DNA from: Nocardiopsis sp. CNT312
Lineage (GTDB): Bacteria; Actinomycetota; Actinomycetes; Streptosporangiales; Streptosporangiaceae
Direction: 5' to 3'
Assembly (NCBI RefSeq): GCF_000515115.1
Contig: NZ_AZXF01000016.1
Coordinates: 99,725 to 163,724 of the forward strand
DNA length: 64,000 nt
Part shown: piece by piece, positions 37,118 through 45,556 of the stretch
Numbering within the stretch: position 1 is the stretch's first letter
Layout: every line of letters begins with the position of its first letter
The notes under the pieces: model-generated
Told to the model about the DNA's origin: nothing
Seen by the model: only the letters and a program-made list of their open reading frames with translations
The model's database searches: none
Program-made: the position numbers and the translations under genes

Positions 37118-37925
37118 TCAGTGTTTGGGCCCGACGAAGGCGTCCCTCCGTGCGACGGCGTCCTTGCGCGAGACCGACACGGCCTTGGCGTCGCGGGCAG
37201 TGGATTCCCGTTTGTTGACGTGGGACTTCCAGGCGATCCCCAGTTGCTCCAGGTGTCGGTGAGGATCCCGACGAGGTCCGTCGACACGTTGGTGGAGTGG
37301 TAGCGCGGGTAGTCGTAGTACTTCCACGTGCCTCGGAGCATACGCCGTACACGGTTGGTCACCCGGCATCCGTCGGAGTGGATGAGGCCCCGTATGAAGG
37401 CTTCGGGCTGTTCGGTGACGATCTCCTGCTGCCAGGGCTCCAACGCGATGGTCCGCTCGTGCTTCTTGCCCGGCCCGTGCTGGGGGAAGACGCAGGGCCA
37501 GTGCTTAGAGGTCGCCTTGATCTCCGTGCACCCCTCGCGCTGGACCATGAACACACCAACGGGGAAGACAGCTCCCAGCGCCGCTTCGCAGTAGGCGATG
37601 AGCTGCGGGTAGCGCTTGTCGTAGAAGATCGATAGGGCGTAGACCCCGCGCCTGCCGCGGGTGATGCGGCCGTCTCGAGGTAGGCGCCGAGCAGGTAGGC
37701 GTAGGCCTCGTGGTGCAGTGATCCGCTGGAGCACCTCGGGCAGTAGGTCGTGTGGTCGGCGCGGCGTGCTTCGGTGGCGGGGCTACGGCGGTTGCCGTAG
37801 CGCCAGTGCCGGATGGCTTGGACGGAGACGCCGCACTGGGCGGCGATGGCTTTGTCGGTCAGACCTTGGGCTTTGGGCCGGAAGGTCTCGTCAACGATCT
37901 CGCGTGCGTACATGGCGTGAAGCAT
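37118..37925 (-). pseudogene. Frameshifted HTH/homing-endonuclease-like gene
   Basis: Read on the minus strand from ATG 37925 (or 37913), the first part gives AREIVDETFRPKAQGLTDKA and a helix-turn-helix (AAQCGVSVQAIRHWRYG), then a CPRC cysteine pair. After YLLGAYLE the frame is lost by one base, and DGRITRGRRGVYALSIFYDK resumes in the next frame. That frame continues through SKHWPCVFPQHGPGKKHERT and FIRGLIHSDGCRVTNRVRR. A second shift near 37265 is needed to reach LGIAWKSHVNKRES and the closing FVGPKH. The YLLG..DG..RG and LIHSDGC blocks recall LAGLIDADG-type proteins common in actinomycetes. Two lesions, so inactive. Confidence 0.82.
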
Positions 37926-37977
37926 CGATCACGCGTACGACAAACGATGGCTCTGGGTGATGTTGCTTTCACACATG

Positions 37978-38005
37978 CGAAGAGCCGCCCGTGGGCGGCT
38001 CTTCG
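37978..38005. terminator. 13-bp hairpin after the tRNA
   Basis: Arms 37978-37990 and 37993-38005 are exact complements around GT, starting 7 bp past the 3' end of the minus-strand tRNA. Confidence 0.75.
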
Positions 38006-38011
38006 AAAGGG

Positions 38012-38094
38012 TGCCGGAAGTGGGATTCGAACCCACAATCCCTTGCGGGCGGAGGTGTTTGAGACCTCTGCGTATGCCTTTCCGCCATTCCGGC
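38012..38094 (-). tRNA. tRNA-Leu(CAA)
   Basis: On the minus strand the acceptor stem GCCGGAA pairs with TTCCGGC and the discriminator is A. The anticodon stem GAGGT/ACCTC encloses loop CTCAAAC, giving anticodon CAA, which reads UUG. A long variable arm (CCC-GCAA-GGG) marks a class II tRNA, and the T-arm GTGGG-TTCGAAT-CCCAC is perfect. CCA is not encoded. 83 nt. Confidence 0.97.
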
Positions 38095-38239
38095 ATATTT
38101 TATCCGTTTTGTCTGGACTTGGGTGGGGGTGGGTTCCCCTGCCGAGTCTGCTCGGCTCCGTCAACGTTGGCGTCACGATTGACGAGGTTTGCCGAACCCG
38201 ACGTCCAACATCGTAGCGGATCTCGGTAACCTCGTGTAC

Positions 38240-38830
38240 GTGACGACGACGCAGAGCCGCGTGGTGATCGCGGAAGACGAGGCCCTGATCCGCCTGGACC
38301 TCAAGGAGATGTTGGAAGAGGACGGCTACGACGTCGTCGGCGAGGCCGGTGACGGCGAGACGGCTATTCGTCTCGCCCAGGAGCTCAGGCCCGACCTGGT
38401 GATCACCGACATCAAGATGCCGGTACTCGACGGCCTCTCCGCCGCCGAGCGCATCGCGGGGGAGCGGATCGCTCCCGTCGTGATCCTCACCGCCTTCTCA
38501 CAGCGCGAACTGGTGGAGCGGGCGCGTGAGGCCGGGGCCATGGCCTACCTGGTCAAGCCCTTCAGCAAGTCGGACCTGGTGCCGGCGATCGAGATGGCCG
38601 TCTCGCGCTACGCGGAGCTGTCCGCCCTGGAGGCGGAGGTGGGCAGCCTCCAGGAGCGCCTGGAGACGCGCAAGCTCGTCGAGCAGGCGAAGGGGTTGCT
38701 CCAGGGTCGCCACGGCATGAGCGAGCCCGAGGCCTTCCGGTGGATCCAGAAGAACTCCATGGACCGCCGGCTGACCATGCGCAAGGTCGCCGAGACGGTG
38801 ATCGAGACGCTCGGCGGCCAGCAGGGCTGA
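38240..38830 (+). CDS. pdtaR: ANTAR-type response regulator (PdtaR-like)
   Basis: A two-component regulator that acts on RNA, as an antiterminator rather than at DNA. 196 residues from GTG 38240; TAACCT ends 7 bp upstream, so the mRNA may be leaderless (GTG 38234 is an alternative). The receiver domain (1-125) has the acidic pocket Glu12/Asp13, phospho-acceptor Asp57 in PDLVITDIKMP, the switch region ILTAFS and LVKPFSK. A linker coil leads to the ANTAR domain RKLVEQAKGLLQGRHGMSEP and MRKVAETVIE. No sensor kinase is nearby; in mycobacteria the partner PdtaS is encoded elsewhere. Confidence 0.93.
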   Translation: MTTTQSRVVIAEDEALIRLDLKEMLEEDGYDVVGEAGDGETAIRLAQELRPDLVITDIKMPVLDGLSAAERIAGERIAPVVILTAFSQRELVERAREAGAMAYLVKPFSKSDLVPAIEMAVSRYAELSALEAEVGSLQERLETRKLVEQAKGLLQGRHGMSEPEAFRWIQKNSMDRRLTMRKVAETVIETLGGQQG

Positions 38831-39139
38831 CCCGATTGGAACCCCCGACGGACACGGGGCCGCATCCCACCGGGTGCGGTACCGTGTCCGTTTCGTCTGG
38901 GTGGCGGTTGTGAAAACTGACGATGGCGTTCGTGTTGACGCATGTTCGGGTTAATGCGGCATATGTGCCGGTTCGATCTCATTTGCGCACGATGGGGTGA
39001 CGGTTGGATCACGTGGTCTGAGCGGGGCTGAACGGCCAGGCTAAATCGGGCTAAACTCACCCAACCGAACAGCTTTGGACAACGGTGCTGCATGCATGCA
39101 TTCGGTACCGATCAACCCTCCGATGCGCAAGGAGCGCGC
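38831..39139 (+). other. 309-bp gap between pdtaR and the liv operon
   Basis: Starts with the pdtaR terminator. The rest is less GC-rich and should hold the liv promoter. Candidates are TTGACG at 38936 with a CATATG-like -10, and a TAAACT box near 39052 preceded by a repeated GGCTAAA word. None is clear enough to choose. Confidence 0.5.
38848..38891 (+). terminator. Terminator after pdtaR
   Basis: ACGGACACGG (38848-38857) pairs with CCGTGTCCGT (38882-38891), with a nested CCGCA/TGCGG helix inside and a TTCGTCT tail after it. Confidence 0.8.
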
Positions 39140-40708
39140 GTGCGCACACGTTTCGTGACCGTGCTGCTCGCCCTGATCACCGCGATCCTGGTGATCCCCG
39201 GGCAGGCGGCGACGGCAGACGAACAGGGCGGTGAGGGGCTGCACGGTCAGATCACCCGACCGGAAGACAGGGATCACGGTGTCGAGGGCATCGTGATCTC
39301 CGTCTTTCAGGGGGGTGACGAGATCGCGGCGGCCGAGACCGGCCCTGATGGAATGTGGGAAGTGGAACTGCCCGAACCCGGGGAGTACCGCGTCGTGGTG
39401 GACCAGGAGTCCATCCCCAGCGAGTTCGCCGTGCGGGAGACCGCGCTCGTGGTCGACGGTGAGGCGGCCGTCACGGTCGACGCCGGTGACCGGCGGCCCC
39501 TGATCGTCGCCCTGATTCCGGCGGACGAGGCCGCCGGGTCGGGTTCTCCCTCGCCCTCCGAGAGCGGGGAGGCCGAGCCCTCCGAGAGCGGCGGGGAGAC
39601 CGCAGCCGAAGGCGAGTCGCTCGCGGCCGAGTCGGTCGAAGGCGGCTTCGGTGAGCGGTTCGCCCAACTCGGGGTGAAGGGTCTCATCTACGGCCTGGTC
39701 ATCGCGATCTCCGCGATCGGGCTCTCCCTGATCTTCGGCACGACGAAGATGATCAACTTCGCCCACGGCGACATGGTCACCTTCGGTGCGATGGTCGCCC
39801 TGCTGTTCAGCACGGGAGCGTCGGGGACGGGCAACGCCCTGCTGGCGCTCTTCCTGGCGCTGGCCGTCGCCGTGGCCCTGGGGGCCTTCCTCGAGACTCG
39901 GATCGGGCGCACCGCGCTGCTGCTCGGGCAGTGGTCGGCCATCCTCCTCGGCGTCGTGGCGGCCACGGTGCTGGGCCTGATGGGCGACGCGGTGGGCTGG
40001 CAGGTGCCCCTGTGGGGGGCGGCGGTGATCGCCGTCCTGCTGGGCGCGGTGCTGGGTGCCGGGATGGAGCGTTACATCTGGCGTCCGCTGCGGCACCGCA
40101 ACGTGGCGCTGATCCAGATGTTCATCGTCTCGATCGGGCTGGCGCTGGTGCTGCGGCACGTGATCCTGGTGGTCTTCGGGGTCGGGCGCAGCCAGTACGC
40201 GGGTTACCAGATCCAGGACCTGATCGACCTGGGGCCGATCTCGCTGCCGCCGCGCGACCTGGTGATCATGGGGCTTTCGGTGCTGGTCCTGGTGGCGGTG
40301 GCGTGCATGCTGCAGTTCACCCGGATCGGCAAGGCGATGCGTGCGGTGTCGGACAACCGGGACCTGTCGGAGTCGTCGGGCATCGACGTGGACCGGGTGA
40401 CCCTGTACGTGTGGGGGCTCGGCGGCGGTCTGGCGGCGCTGGGCGGTGTGCTCTACGGCCTGAGCGAGATCGTGGAGTACGAGATGGGCTTCCGGCTGCT
40501 GCTGCTGATGTTCGCGGCGGTGATCCTGGGCGGTCTCGGGACGGCCTACGGCGCGATGGTCGGCGGTCTGGCGGTCGGCCTGGTGGCCATGCTGTCCACT
40601 TTGTGGTTCCCGTCGCAGCTCATGCAGGCATGGGCTCTGGCGCTGATGATCCTCATGCTGCTGTTCAGGCCCCAGGGTCTGCTCGGTCGGCGCGAGCGGG
40701 TCGGCTAG
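39140..40708 (+). CDS. livH: Branched-chain amino-acid ABC permease (LivH-like) with exported N-terminal domain
   Basis: 522 residues from GTG 39140, 5 bp after AAGGAG, rejecting ATG 39092. Residues 1-27 form a signal-like segment (VTVLLALITAILVIPGQAATA). About residues 35-128 are a beta-rich domain like carboxypeptidase-regulatory or SpaA-type modules (LHGQITRPEDRDHGVEGIVI, GPDGMWEVELPEPGEYRVVV). A Ser/Glu/Pro-rich linker reaches about 175. The rest is a normal LivH permease with GLSLIFGTTKMINFAHGDMV and AVSDNRDLSESSGI. The extra domain would sit outside and might help the binding protein dock or touch the wall. Confidence 0.92.
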   Translation: MRTRFVTVLLALITAILVIPGQAATADEQGGEGLHGQITRPEDRDHGVEGIVISVFQGGDEIAAAETGPDGMWEVELPEPGEYRVVVDQESIPSEFAVRETALVVDGEAAVTVDAGDRRPLIVALIPADEAAGSGSPSPSESGEAEPSESGGETAAEGESLAAESVEGGFGERFAQLGVKGLIYGLVIAISAIGLSLIFGTTKMINFAHGDMVTFGAMVALLFSTGASGTGNALLALFLALAVAVALGAFLETRIGRTALLLGQWSAILLGVVAATVLGLMGDAVGWQVPLWGAAVIAVLLGAVLGAGMERYIWRPLRHRNVALIQMFIVSIGLALVLRHVILVVFGVGRSQYAGYQIQDLIDLGPISLPPRDLVIMGLSVLVLVAVACMLQFTRIGKAMRAVSDNRDLSESSGIDVDRVTLYVWGLGGGLAALGGVLYGLSEIVEYEMGFRLLLLMFAAVILGGLGTAYGAMVGGLAVGLVAMLSTLWFPSQLMQAWALALMILMLLFRPQGLLGRRERVG

Positions 40709-40720
40709 GAGAGACAGACG

Positions 40721-41710
40721 ATGGATATTCTTTCGATCCTCGCCGATTCCACGCGTTCGGCGTTCGGTCCGGTGGCGGCGGTGTACGCACTCGCGGCGAT
40801 CGGCCTCAATCTGCACTTCGGGTACACGGGTCTGCTGAACTTCGGGCAGGTCGGGTTCATGCTGGTGGGCGCCTACGGTGTCGGTATCAGTGTGTCGGTG
40901 TTCCAGTTGCCGGTGCTGGTGGGTTTCGGTATCGGTCTGCTGTGTGCGCTGGTGCTGGCGCTGCTGCTGGGTATCCCGACGCTGCGGTTGCGGGCGGACT
41001 ACCTGGCGATCACGACGATCGCCGCGGGTGAGGTCATCCGGCTGATCTACCGGGCGGATTTCGTGGAGCCGCTGACCGGCGGCGTGTTCGGCATGCAGAA
41101 CCTGGCGAGCGGGTTCCGGCGGTTCAACCCGTTCGAGTCGAGTGCCCGCTACGGGTTCGGCGACATCACGTACACGGGGACACACCTGTGGACGATGGTG
41201 GTGACGTGGTCGCTGGTGCTGGTGATGGTCGGCGTGGTGTGGCTGCTGATGCACAGCCCGTGGGGGCGTGTCATCAAGGGCATCCGCGAGGACGAGGAGG
41301 CGGTGCGCAGCCTCGGCAAGGACGTCTTCACCTACAAGATGCAGGTGCTGGTGCTGGGCGGTCTGATCGGTGCGCTGGCCGGCTGCATGATGGCGATGCA
41401 CCAGGCGGCGATCCAACCGGACCAGTTCAAGCCGCAGGTGACCTTCTTCCTGTGGGTGATCCTGCTGCTGGGCGGTGCGGGCCGGGTGTTCGGGCCGGTG
41501 CTGGGCGCGATGGCGTTCTGGTTCCTGATGGACTTCACCGACGGTGTGCTGCGGGGCATGGGTTCGATGGGCTGGCTGCCCTTCCTGGACAGTCCGGACT
41601 ACGGTGCGCTCCAGTTGGCCTTCGCGGGTCTGATGCTGGTGCTGCTGATCGTGTTCCGTCCGCAGGGCCTCATCGGCGACCGCAAGGAGATGCTGATCAA
41701 TGTCAAGTGA
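40721..41710 (+). CDS. livM: Branched-chain amino-acid ABC permease (LivM-like)
   Basis: 329 residues from ATG 40721 behind AGGAGAG. It is the second permease of the liv importer: LNLHFGYTGLLNFGQVGFMLVGAYG is the LivM signature, RADYLAITTIAAGEVIRLI the conserved central helix, and GRVIKGIREDEEAVRSLGKDV the cytoplasmic loop that contacts the ATPase. The last helix ends at LIVFRPQGLIGDRKE. It overlaps livG by 11 bp. Substrate could be branched-chain amino acids, amides or urea; no urt-specific features stand out. Confidence 0.95.
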   Translation: MDILSILADSTRSAFGPVAAVYALAAIGLNLHFGYTGLLNFGQVGFMLVGAYGVGISVSVFQLPVLVGFGIGLLCALVLALLLGIPTLRLRADYLAITTIAAGEVIRLIYRADFVEPLTGGVFGMQNLASGFRRFNPFESSARYGFGDITYTGTHLWTMVVTWSLVLVMVGVVWLLMHSPWGRVIKGIREDEEAVRSLGKDVFTYKMQVLVLGGLIGALAGCMMAMHQAAIQPDQFKPQVTFFLWVILLLGGAGRVFGPVLGAMAFWFLMDFTDGVLRGMGSMGWLPFLDSPDYGALQLAFAGLMLVLLIVFRPQGLIGDRKEMLINVK

Positions 41711-42533
41711 CGAGACGGTGGCCGACCGGATGGCGGGCGCGGCGGCCGCGCCCGGTTCGGCGAAGGCCGATCCGATCCTGGTGGCCGACGGTGTGCGGCG
41801 TTCGTTCGGCGGCCTGACGGCTGTGGACGTGGGGCACCTGGAGGTGCAGCGCGGCACGATCACGGCGCTGATCGGCCCCAACGGTGCGGGCAAGTCGACG
41901 CTGTTCAACCTGCTCACCGGGTTCGACCGGGTGGACCAGGGGACGTGGTCGTTCGACGGGCGGCGGATCAGCGGCAAGCGGGGCCACCAGGTGGCCCGGG
42001 CCGGGATGGTGCGGACGTTCCAGTTGACGAAGGCCCTGACACGTCTTTCTGTGCTCGACAACATGCTCTTGGGTGCTACGGGCCAGTTCGGTGAGGGAAT
42101 AGCCGGTGCGTTCCTGCGCCCGGTCTGGCAGCGGCAGGAGCGGGCGAACACGGAGCGGGCGCTGGAGCTGCTGGAGCGGTTCAAGCTGATCGCCAAGCGC
42201 GACGACATGGCCGGCTCCCTGTCGGGGGGTCAGCGCAAGCTGTTGGAGATGGCGCGTGCGCTGATGACCGATCCGGACATGATCATGCTGGACGAGCCGA
42301 TGGCGGGGGTGAACCCGGCGCTGGTGCAGTCGCTGCTGGGGCACATCACGTCGTTGCGCGACGAGGGCAAGACGGTGCTGTTCGTGGAGCACGACATGGA
42401 CGTGATCATGGGGATCAGCGACTGGATCGTGGTTCTGGCGCAGGGCCAGGTGATCGCGGAGGGGCGTCCGTCTGACATCCGTTCGAACCAGCAGGTGATC
42501 GACGCCTATCTGGGCTCCCCTGAGGAGGGCTGA
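41700..42533 (+). CDS. livG: Branched-chain amino-acid ABC ATPase (LivG-like)
   Basis: 277 residues from ATG 41700, behind AAGGAG inside the end of livM. Walker A GPNGAGKST, the LivG-specific helix ISGKRGHQVARAGMVRTFQLTKAL, signature LSGGQRKLLEMARA, Walker B MIMLDEPMAGVNP and H-loop VEHDMDVIMGISDW are all intact. An N-terminal Ala-rich extension of about 25 residues precedes the ATPase fold. It should pair with LivF beneath LivH/LivM. Confidence 0.95.
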   Translation: MSSDETVADRMAGAAAAPGSAKADPILVADGVRRSFGGLTAVDVGHLEVQRGTITALIGPNGAGKSTLFNLLTGFDRVDQGTWSFDGRRISGKRGHQVARAGMVRTFQLTKALTRLSVLDNMLLGATGQFGEGIAGAFLRPVWQRQERANTERALELLERFKLIAKRDDMAGSLSGGQRKLLEMARALMTDPDMIMLDEPMAGVNPALVQSLLGHITSLRDEGKTVLFVEHDMDVIMGISDWIVVLAQGQVIAEGRPSDIRSNQQVIDAYLGSPEEG

Positions 42534-42535
42534 CG

Positions 42536-43348
42536 ATGAGTGGGAACGGGGACTCGAAGCCGGGTACCGACGAGGCCGCCGACGCGGTGGAGGCGGAGCG
42601 GCCGGTGGCGGCCGTCGGTGGGCCGGAGGACTACCTGCTGTTGGCGAAGGACCTGGTGGCGGGGTACGTGCCGGGGGTGAACATCCTCAACGGGTGCACC
42701 CTGACCCTGTCCGAGGGCGAGGTCGTGGCGATCATCGGCCCCAACGGGGCGGGCAAGTCGACGCTGATCAAGACGGTGTTCGGCCTGATCCCGGTGCGTG
42801 AGGGCGCTCTGACGCTGCGGGGGTCGTCGATCGCGGGTCTGGCGGCGCACAGCCTGGTGGAGCGGGGGGTGGGCTACGTTCCGCAGACGCAGAACGTGTT
42901 CCCGTCGCTGACGATCGAGGAGAACCTCCAGATGGGGGTGTACCTGCGTCCGAGGACGTTCGGCACGCGGTTCGCGGTGGTCTCGGAGCTGTTCCCGCTG
43001 CTGGGGGAGCGGCGCAAGGCGAAGGCGGGGTCGCTGTCGGGCGGCGAGCGCCAGATGGTGGCGATGGGCCGGGCGCTGATGATGGATCCCTCGGTGCTGC
43101 TGCTGGACGAGCCGACGGCCGGTCTGTCGCCGATCTACCAGGAGGAGGTCTTCCAGCGGGTCAAGGAGGTCAACTCCACGGGTGTGTCGGTGGTGATGGT
43201 GGAGCAGAACGCCCGCCGCTGCCTGCAGATCTGCGACCGCGGGTACGTGCTGGACCAGGGCCGCAACGCCTACACGGGGACCGGCGGCGAGCTGTTGAAC
43301 GACCCGAACGTGATCGAGCTGTACCTGGGGACGCTGGCCAGGGACTGA
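42536..43348 (+). CDS. livF: Branched-chain amino-acid ABC ATPase (LivF-like)
   Basis: 270 residues from ATG 42536, 2 bp after livG, behind GAGGAGG. Walker A GPNGAGKST, the LivF motif GVGYVPQTQNVFPSLTIEENL, signature LSGGERQMVAMGRA, Walker B LLLDEPTAGLSP and H-loop VEQNARRCLQICDRG are complete. It closes the operon and is followed by two hairpins. Confidence 0.95.
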   Translation: MSGNGDSKPGTDEAADAVEAERPVAAVGGPEDYLLLAKDLVAGYVPGVNILNGCTLTLSEGEVVAIIGPNGAGKSTLIKTVFGLIPVREGALTLRGSSIAGLAAHSLVERGVGYVPQTQNVFPSLTIEENLQMGVYLRPRTFGTRFAVVSELFPLLGERRKAKAGSLSGGERQMVAMGRALMMDPSVLLLDEPTAGLSPIYQEEVFQRVKEVNSTGVSVVMVEQNARRCLQICDRGYVLDQGRNAYTGTGGELLNDPNVIELYLGTLARD

Positions 43349-43358
43349 TCCGGTGCAT

Positions 43359-43398
43359 GCGGAGGGGGCGGGACCCGGGAGGGCTCCGCCCCCTCCGC
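43359..43398 (+). terminator. First hairpin after livF
   Basis: GC stem of 13 bp around a 14-base loop (core arms 43361-43371 and 43386-43396), starting 10 bp after the livF stop. Confidence 0.6.
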
Positions 43399-43447
43399 GT
43401 GTGTGCGGTGCGGCGGACGTCGGCTCCGGAGCGCACGGGGACAGGGC

Positions 43448-43485
43448 GGCGCCCCGGGACGGACGGTGTCCCGGGGCGCCTTTCT
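43448..43485. terminator. Main liv terminator, between convergent livF and livJ
   Basis: Arms 43448-43460 and 43468-43480 pair perfectly around a short loop and are followed by TTTCT on the plus strand. It can also stop livJ from the other side. Confidence 0.8.
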
Positions 43486-43523
43486 CATGCGGTGATCAGC
43501 ATCAGGGTGTGATCAGCGGTTGG

Positions 43524-44783
43524 TCAGTCGTTGAGGGAGTGCTCCTCGTAGGCGAGGACCTCGTGGCTGCCGTCGTCTCCGTAGTGGAAGATCTCGAAGG
43601 TGGCGGCGGCGGGGTCGCCGTTGTCGTCGAAGTCGATGTTGCCGCTGACGCCCTGGTAGTCGATCTCCTCGCCCTCGGCGATGAGGTCGCGGCACTCGGT
43701 GAAGCTGGTGCACTCGGTGCCCTCGGGGCGGCTGACGTTGCCGAGCTCCTCGACGTAGACCGAGGGGTCGGTGCTGCCGGCGGCCTCGGCGGCCAGGGCG
43801 ATCACGGTGACGCAGTCGAAGACCTGCGGGGCGAACTGGAAGTTCTCCAGGTCGGGGTTGAACTCCGCCAGACCGTTGGCGAACTCCTCGTTCTCGGCGC
43901 TGGGGGCGAGGCCGGTGATGCCGGCGACGTCCTCCGGGGCGTCGGCGTTGACCTTCGAACCGAGCTCGGTGTCGTTGAGGCCGTCGGTGATGAAGAGCTG
44001 TTCGCCCTCGAGGCCGCCCTCCAGGAGGCCGCCGATGACCTGGGCGCCCTCTTCGAAGGCGATGAGCGCGACGGCGTCGGGCTCACCGTCGGAGACGGCG
44101 TCGACGACCGAGTCGAAGGTGGTGGCGTCGGGGTCGTAGGTCTCGTTGACGGAGACCTCGGCGCCCAGGTTCTCCAGTTCGGCCTGGAGGGTCTCGGCGT
44201 AGCCGGCGCCGTAGTCGTCGGCGCGGGCGACGATGCCGACGGAGACGTGGCCGGCCTCGACGATCTTGCGGGCCATGACGACCGCGGAGAGCAGGTCGCT
44301 GGGGGCGGTGCGGTAGTAGTAGCCGCCGTCGTCGATGTCGCTGAGGACGGCGCCGGTGTTGGAGCCGGAGCACTGGACGATCTCGGACCCGGTGATGGTG
44401 TCGTAGGTCGCCTGGGTCATGCCGGTGGCGGCGGCGCCGATGACGGCGTCGACTCCGTCGGCGACCAGGGCGTTGGCGGCCTCGTTGGCCTGGGCGGCGT
44501 CGCCCGCCTCGTCGCCTTCGAGGAGGTCGGGGACCTCGGTGCCGAGGATGCCGCCGGCCTCGTTGATCTGGGAGATCGCGTACTGGGCGCCGGTCACCTG
44601 GGGCGGGCCGAGGAAGGCGAGGCTGCCGCTCTGCGGGTAGAGGATGCCGAAGTTGAATTCCTCGCCGCTGCCGGAGGCGGTGTCGTCGCTGCCGCCTTCT
44701 TCGCTGCCTCCGGCACACGCCGAGAGCCCGAGAACCAGGGCGGCGGCTGCGGCGGTGAAGCCCAGGAGCTTCTCTCTTGCCAT
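43524..44783 (-). CDS. livJ: Branched-chain amino-acid ABC substrate-binding lipoprotein
   Basis: 419 residues from ATG 44783; upstream TTG 44804 is possible. The signal ends in the lipobox LGLSAC, so the mature protein is lipid-anchored, and a Ser/Glu/Gly-rich linker follows. The type I periplasmic-binding fold shows FNFGILYPQSGSLAFLGPPQ, AVIGAAATGMTQATYDTI, YYYRTAPSDLLSAVVMA and the VARADDYGAGYAETLQAEL hinge. It points against livH-M-G-F with terminators between, so component and carrier levels can be set separately. Its own upstream region is 44784-45057. Confidence 0.94.
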   Translation of the reverse strand: MAREKLLGFTAAAAALVLGLSACAGGSEEGGSDDTASGSGEEFNFGILYPQSGSLAFLGPPQVTGAQYAISQINEAGGILGTEVPDLLEGDEAGDAAQANEAANALVADGVDAVIGAAATGMTQATYDTITGSEIVQCSGSNTGAVLSDIDDGGYYYRTAPSDLLSAVVMARKIVEAGHVSVGIVARADDYGAGYAETLQAELENLGAEVSVNETYDPDATTFDSVVDAVSDGEPDAVALIAFEEGAQVIGGLLEGGLEGEQLFITDGLNDTELGSKVNADAPEDVAGITGLAPSAENEEFANGLAEFNPDLENFQFAPQVFDCVTVIALAAEAAGSTDPSVYVEELGNVSRPEGTECTSFTECRDLIAEGEEIDYQGVSGNIDFDDNGDPAAATFEIFHYGDDGSHEVLAYEEHSLND

Positions 44784-45057
44784 GTTCGTGGTCACTCCGT
44801 TCAACTGCGTCCTGTATGCCCGCGGTGTATGGCATTGCTTGCCGAGGGACGTTAGCGGAGCTTAATCACGAATGTTCCGGGCGTGGAAGCGGCGTTCACC
44901 CGTTGGTGCCGACTCGCTGTCAGGACGTTATGCCTCTGTAGTCATCGCTGGTAAACGGGCGTCTGTGTCATACGACGGTAACGTGACGATATGTCGCGGG
45001 TTTCGGCCATGGCAAAGCACGGCCGTCCAAGGACCGGGCCTGCGGTGGTGGTGGCGG

Positions 45058-45486
45058 TCACCGCTGAGGCGGTTCGATCAGCATGCAGGTGAGCCGGGAG
45101 GTGCACACCTTCCGGTCCTGGTCATCGGTGATGGCGATGTCCCAGGTGGCGAGGGTGCGGCCCAAGTGGACGGGGGTGGCGGTTCCGGTCACGTGACCCT
45201 CGGTGGCGGAGCGGTGGTGGGTGGCGTTGATCTCGATGCCCACGGCGACGCGCCCGGACTTCGCGGCGTGCAAGGTGGAGCCGACGGAGCCGAGGGATTC
45301 GGCGAGTACGCAGGAGGCGCCGCCGTGCAGGAGGCCGAAGGGCTGGTGGTTGCCCCTGACGGGCATTCGGCCGACCACGCGTTCGGTGGAGGCCTCGGTG
45401 ACCTCGATGCCCATGGTCTCGCTGAGGCTGCCCGTGAGCGCTTCGGCCATGGAGCCGAGGGACAGGGCCTGGGATTCGGTGGTCAT
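45058..45486 (-). CDS. PaaI-type hotdog thioesterase
   Basis: 142 residues from ATG 45486. Hotdog-fold signatures are MPVRGNHQPFGLLHGGASCVLAESLGS, with the His-Gly-Gly of the acyl-CoA site, and GIEINATHHRSATEGHVTGTATPVHLGRT. It probably hydrolyses an aromatic or short acyl-CoA; the substrate cannot be read from sequence. It is divergent from polA with only 70 bp between starts. Confidence 0.88.
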   Translation of the reverse strand: MTTESQALSLGSMAEALTGSLSETMGIEVTEASTERVVGRMPVRGNHQPFGLLHGGASCVLAESLGSVGSTLHAAKSGRVAVGIEINATHHRSATEGHVTGTATPVHLGRTLATWDIAITDDQDRKVCTSRLTCMLIEPPQR

Positions 45487-45544
45487 GCGGTGCCTTTCGG
45501 TGTGTGGCGCGCCTGCTCGGCTGCGGACTGTCGGTTCCGCATCC

Positions 45545-45550
45545 TAGGAT
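45545..45550 (+). promoter_or_regulatory. -10 box TAGGAT for polA, probably leaderless
   Basis: A consensus TAGGAT ends 6 bp before the polA GTG (45557). There is no ribosome site, so translation probably starts at the mRNA 5' end. Confidence 0.55.
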
Positions 45551-45556
45551 TCACCT

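Noticed and set aside
37978..38005. Inverted repeat as an insertion-sequence end
   Set aside because: No matching partner repeat or transposase; position directly after the tRNA fits a terminator.
39041..42208. 1055-codon minus-strand ORF opposite the liv operon
   Set aside because: Gln/His/Arg-rich shadow frame with no recognisable fold.
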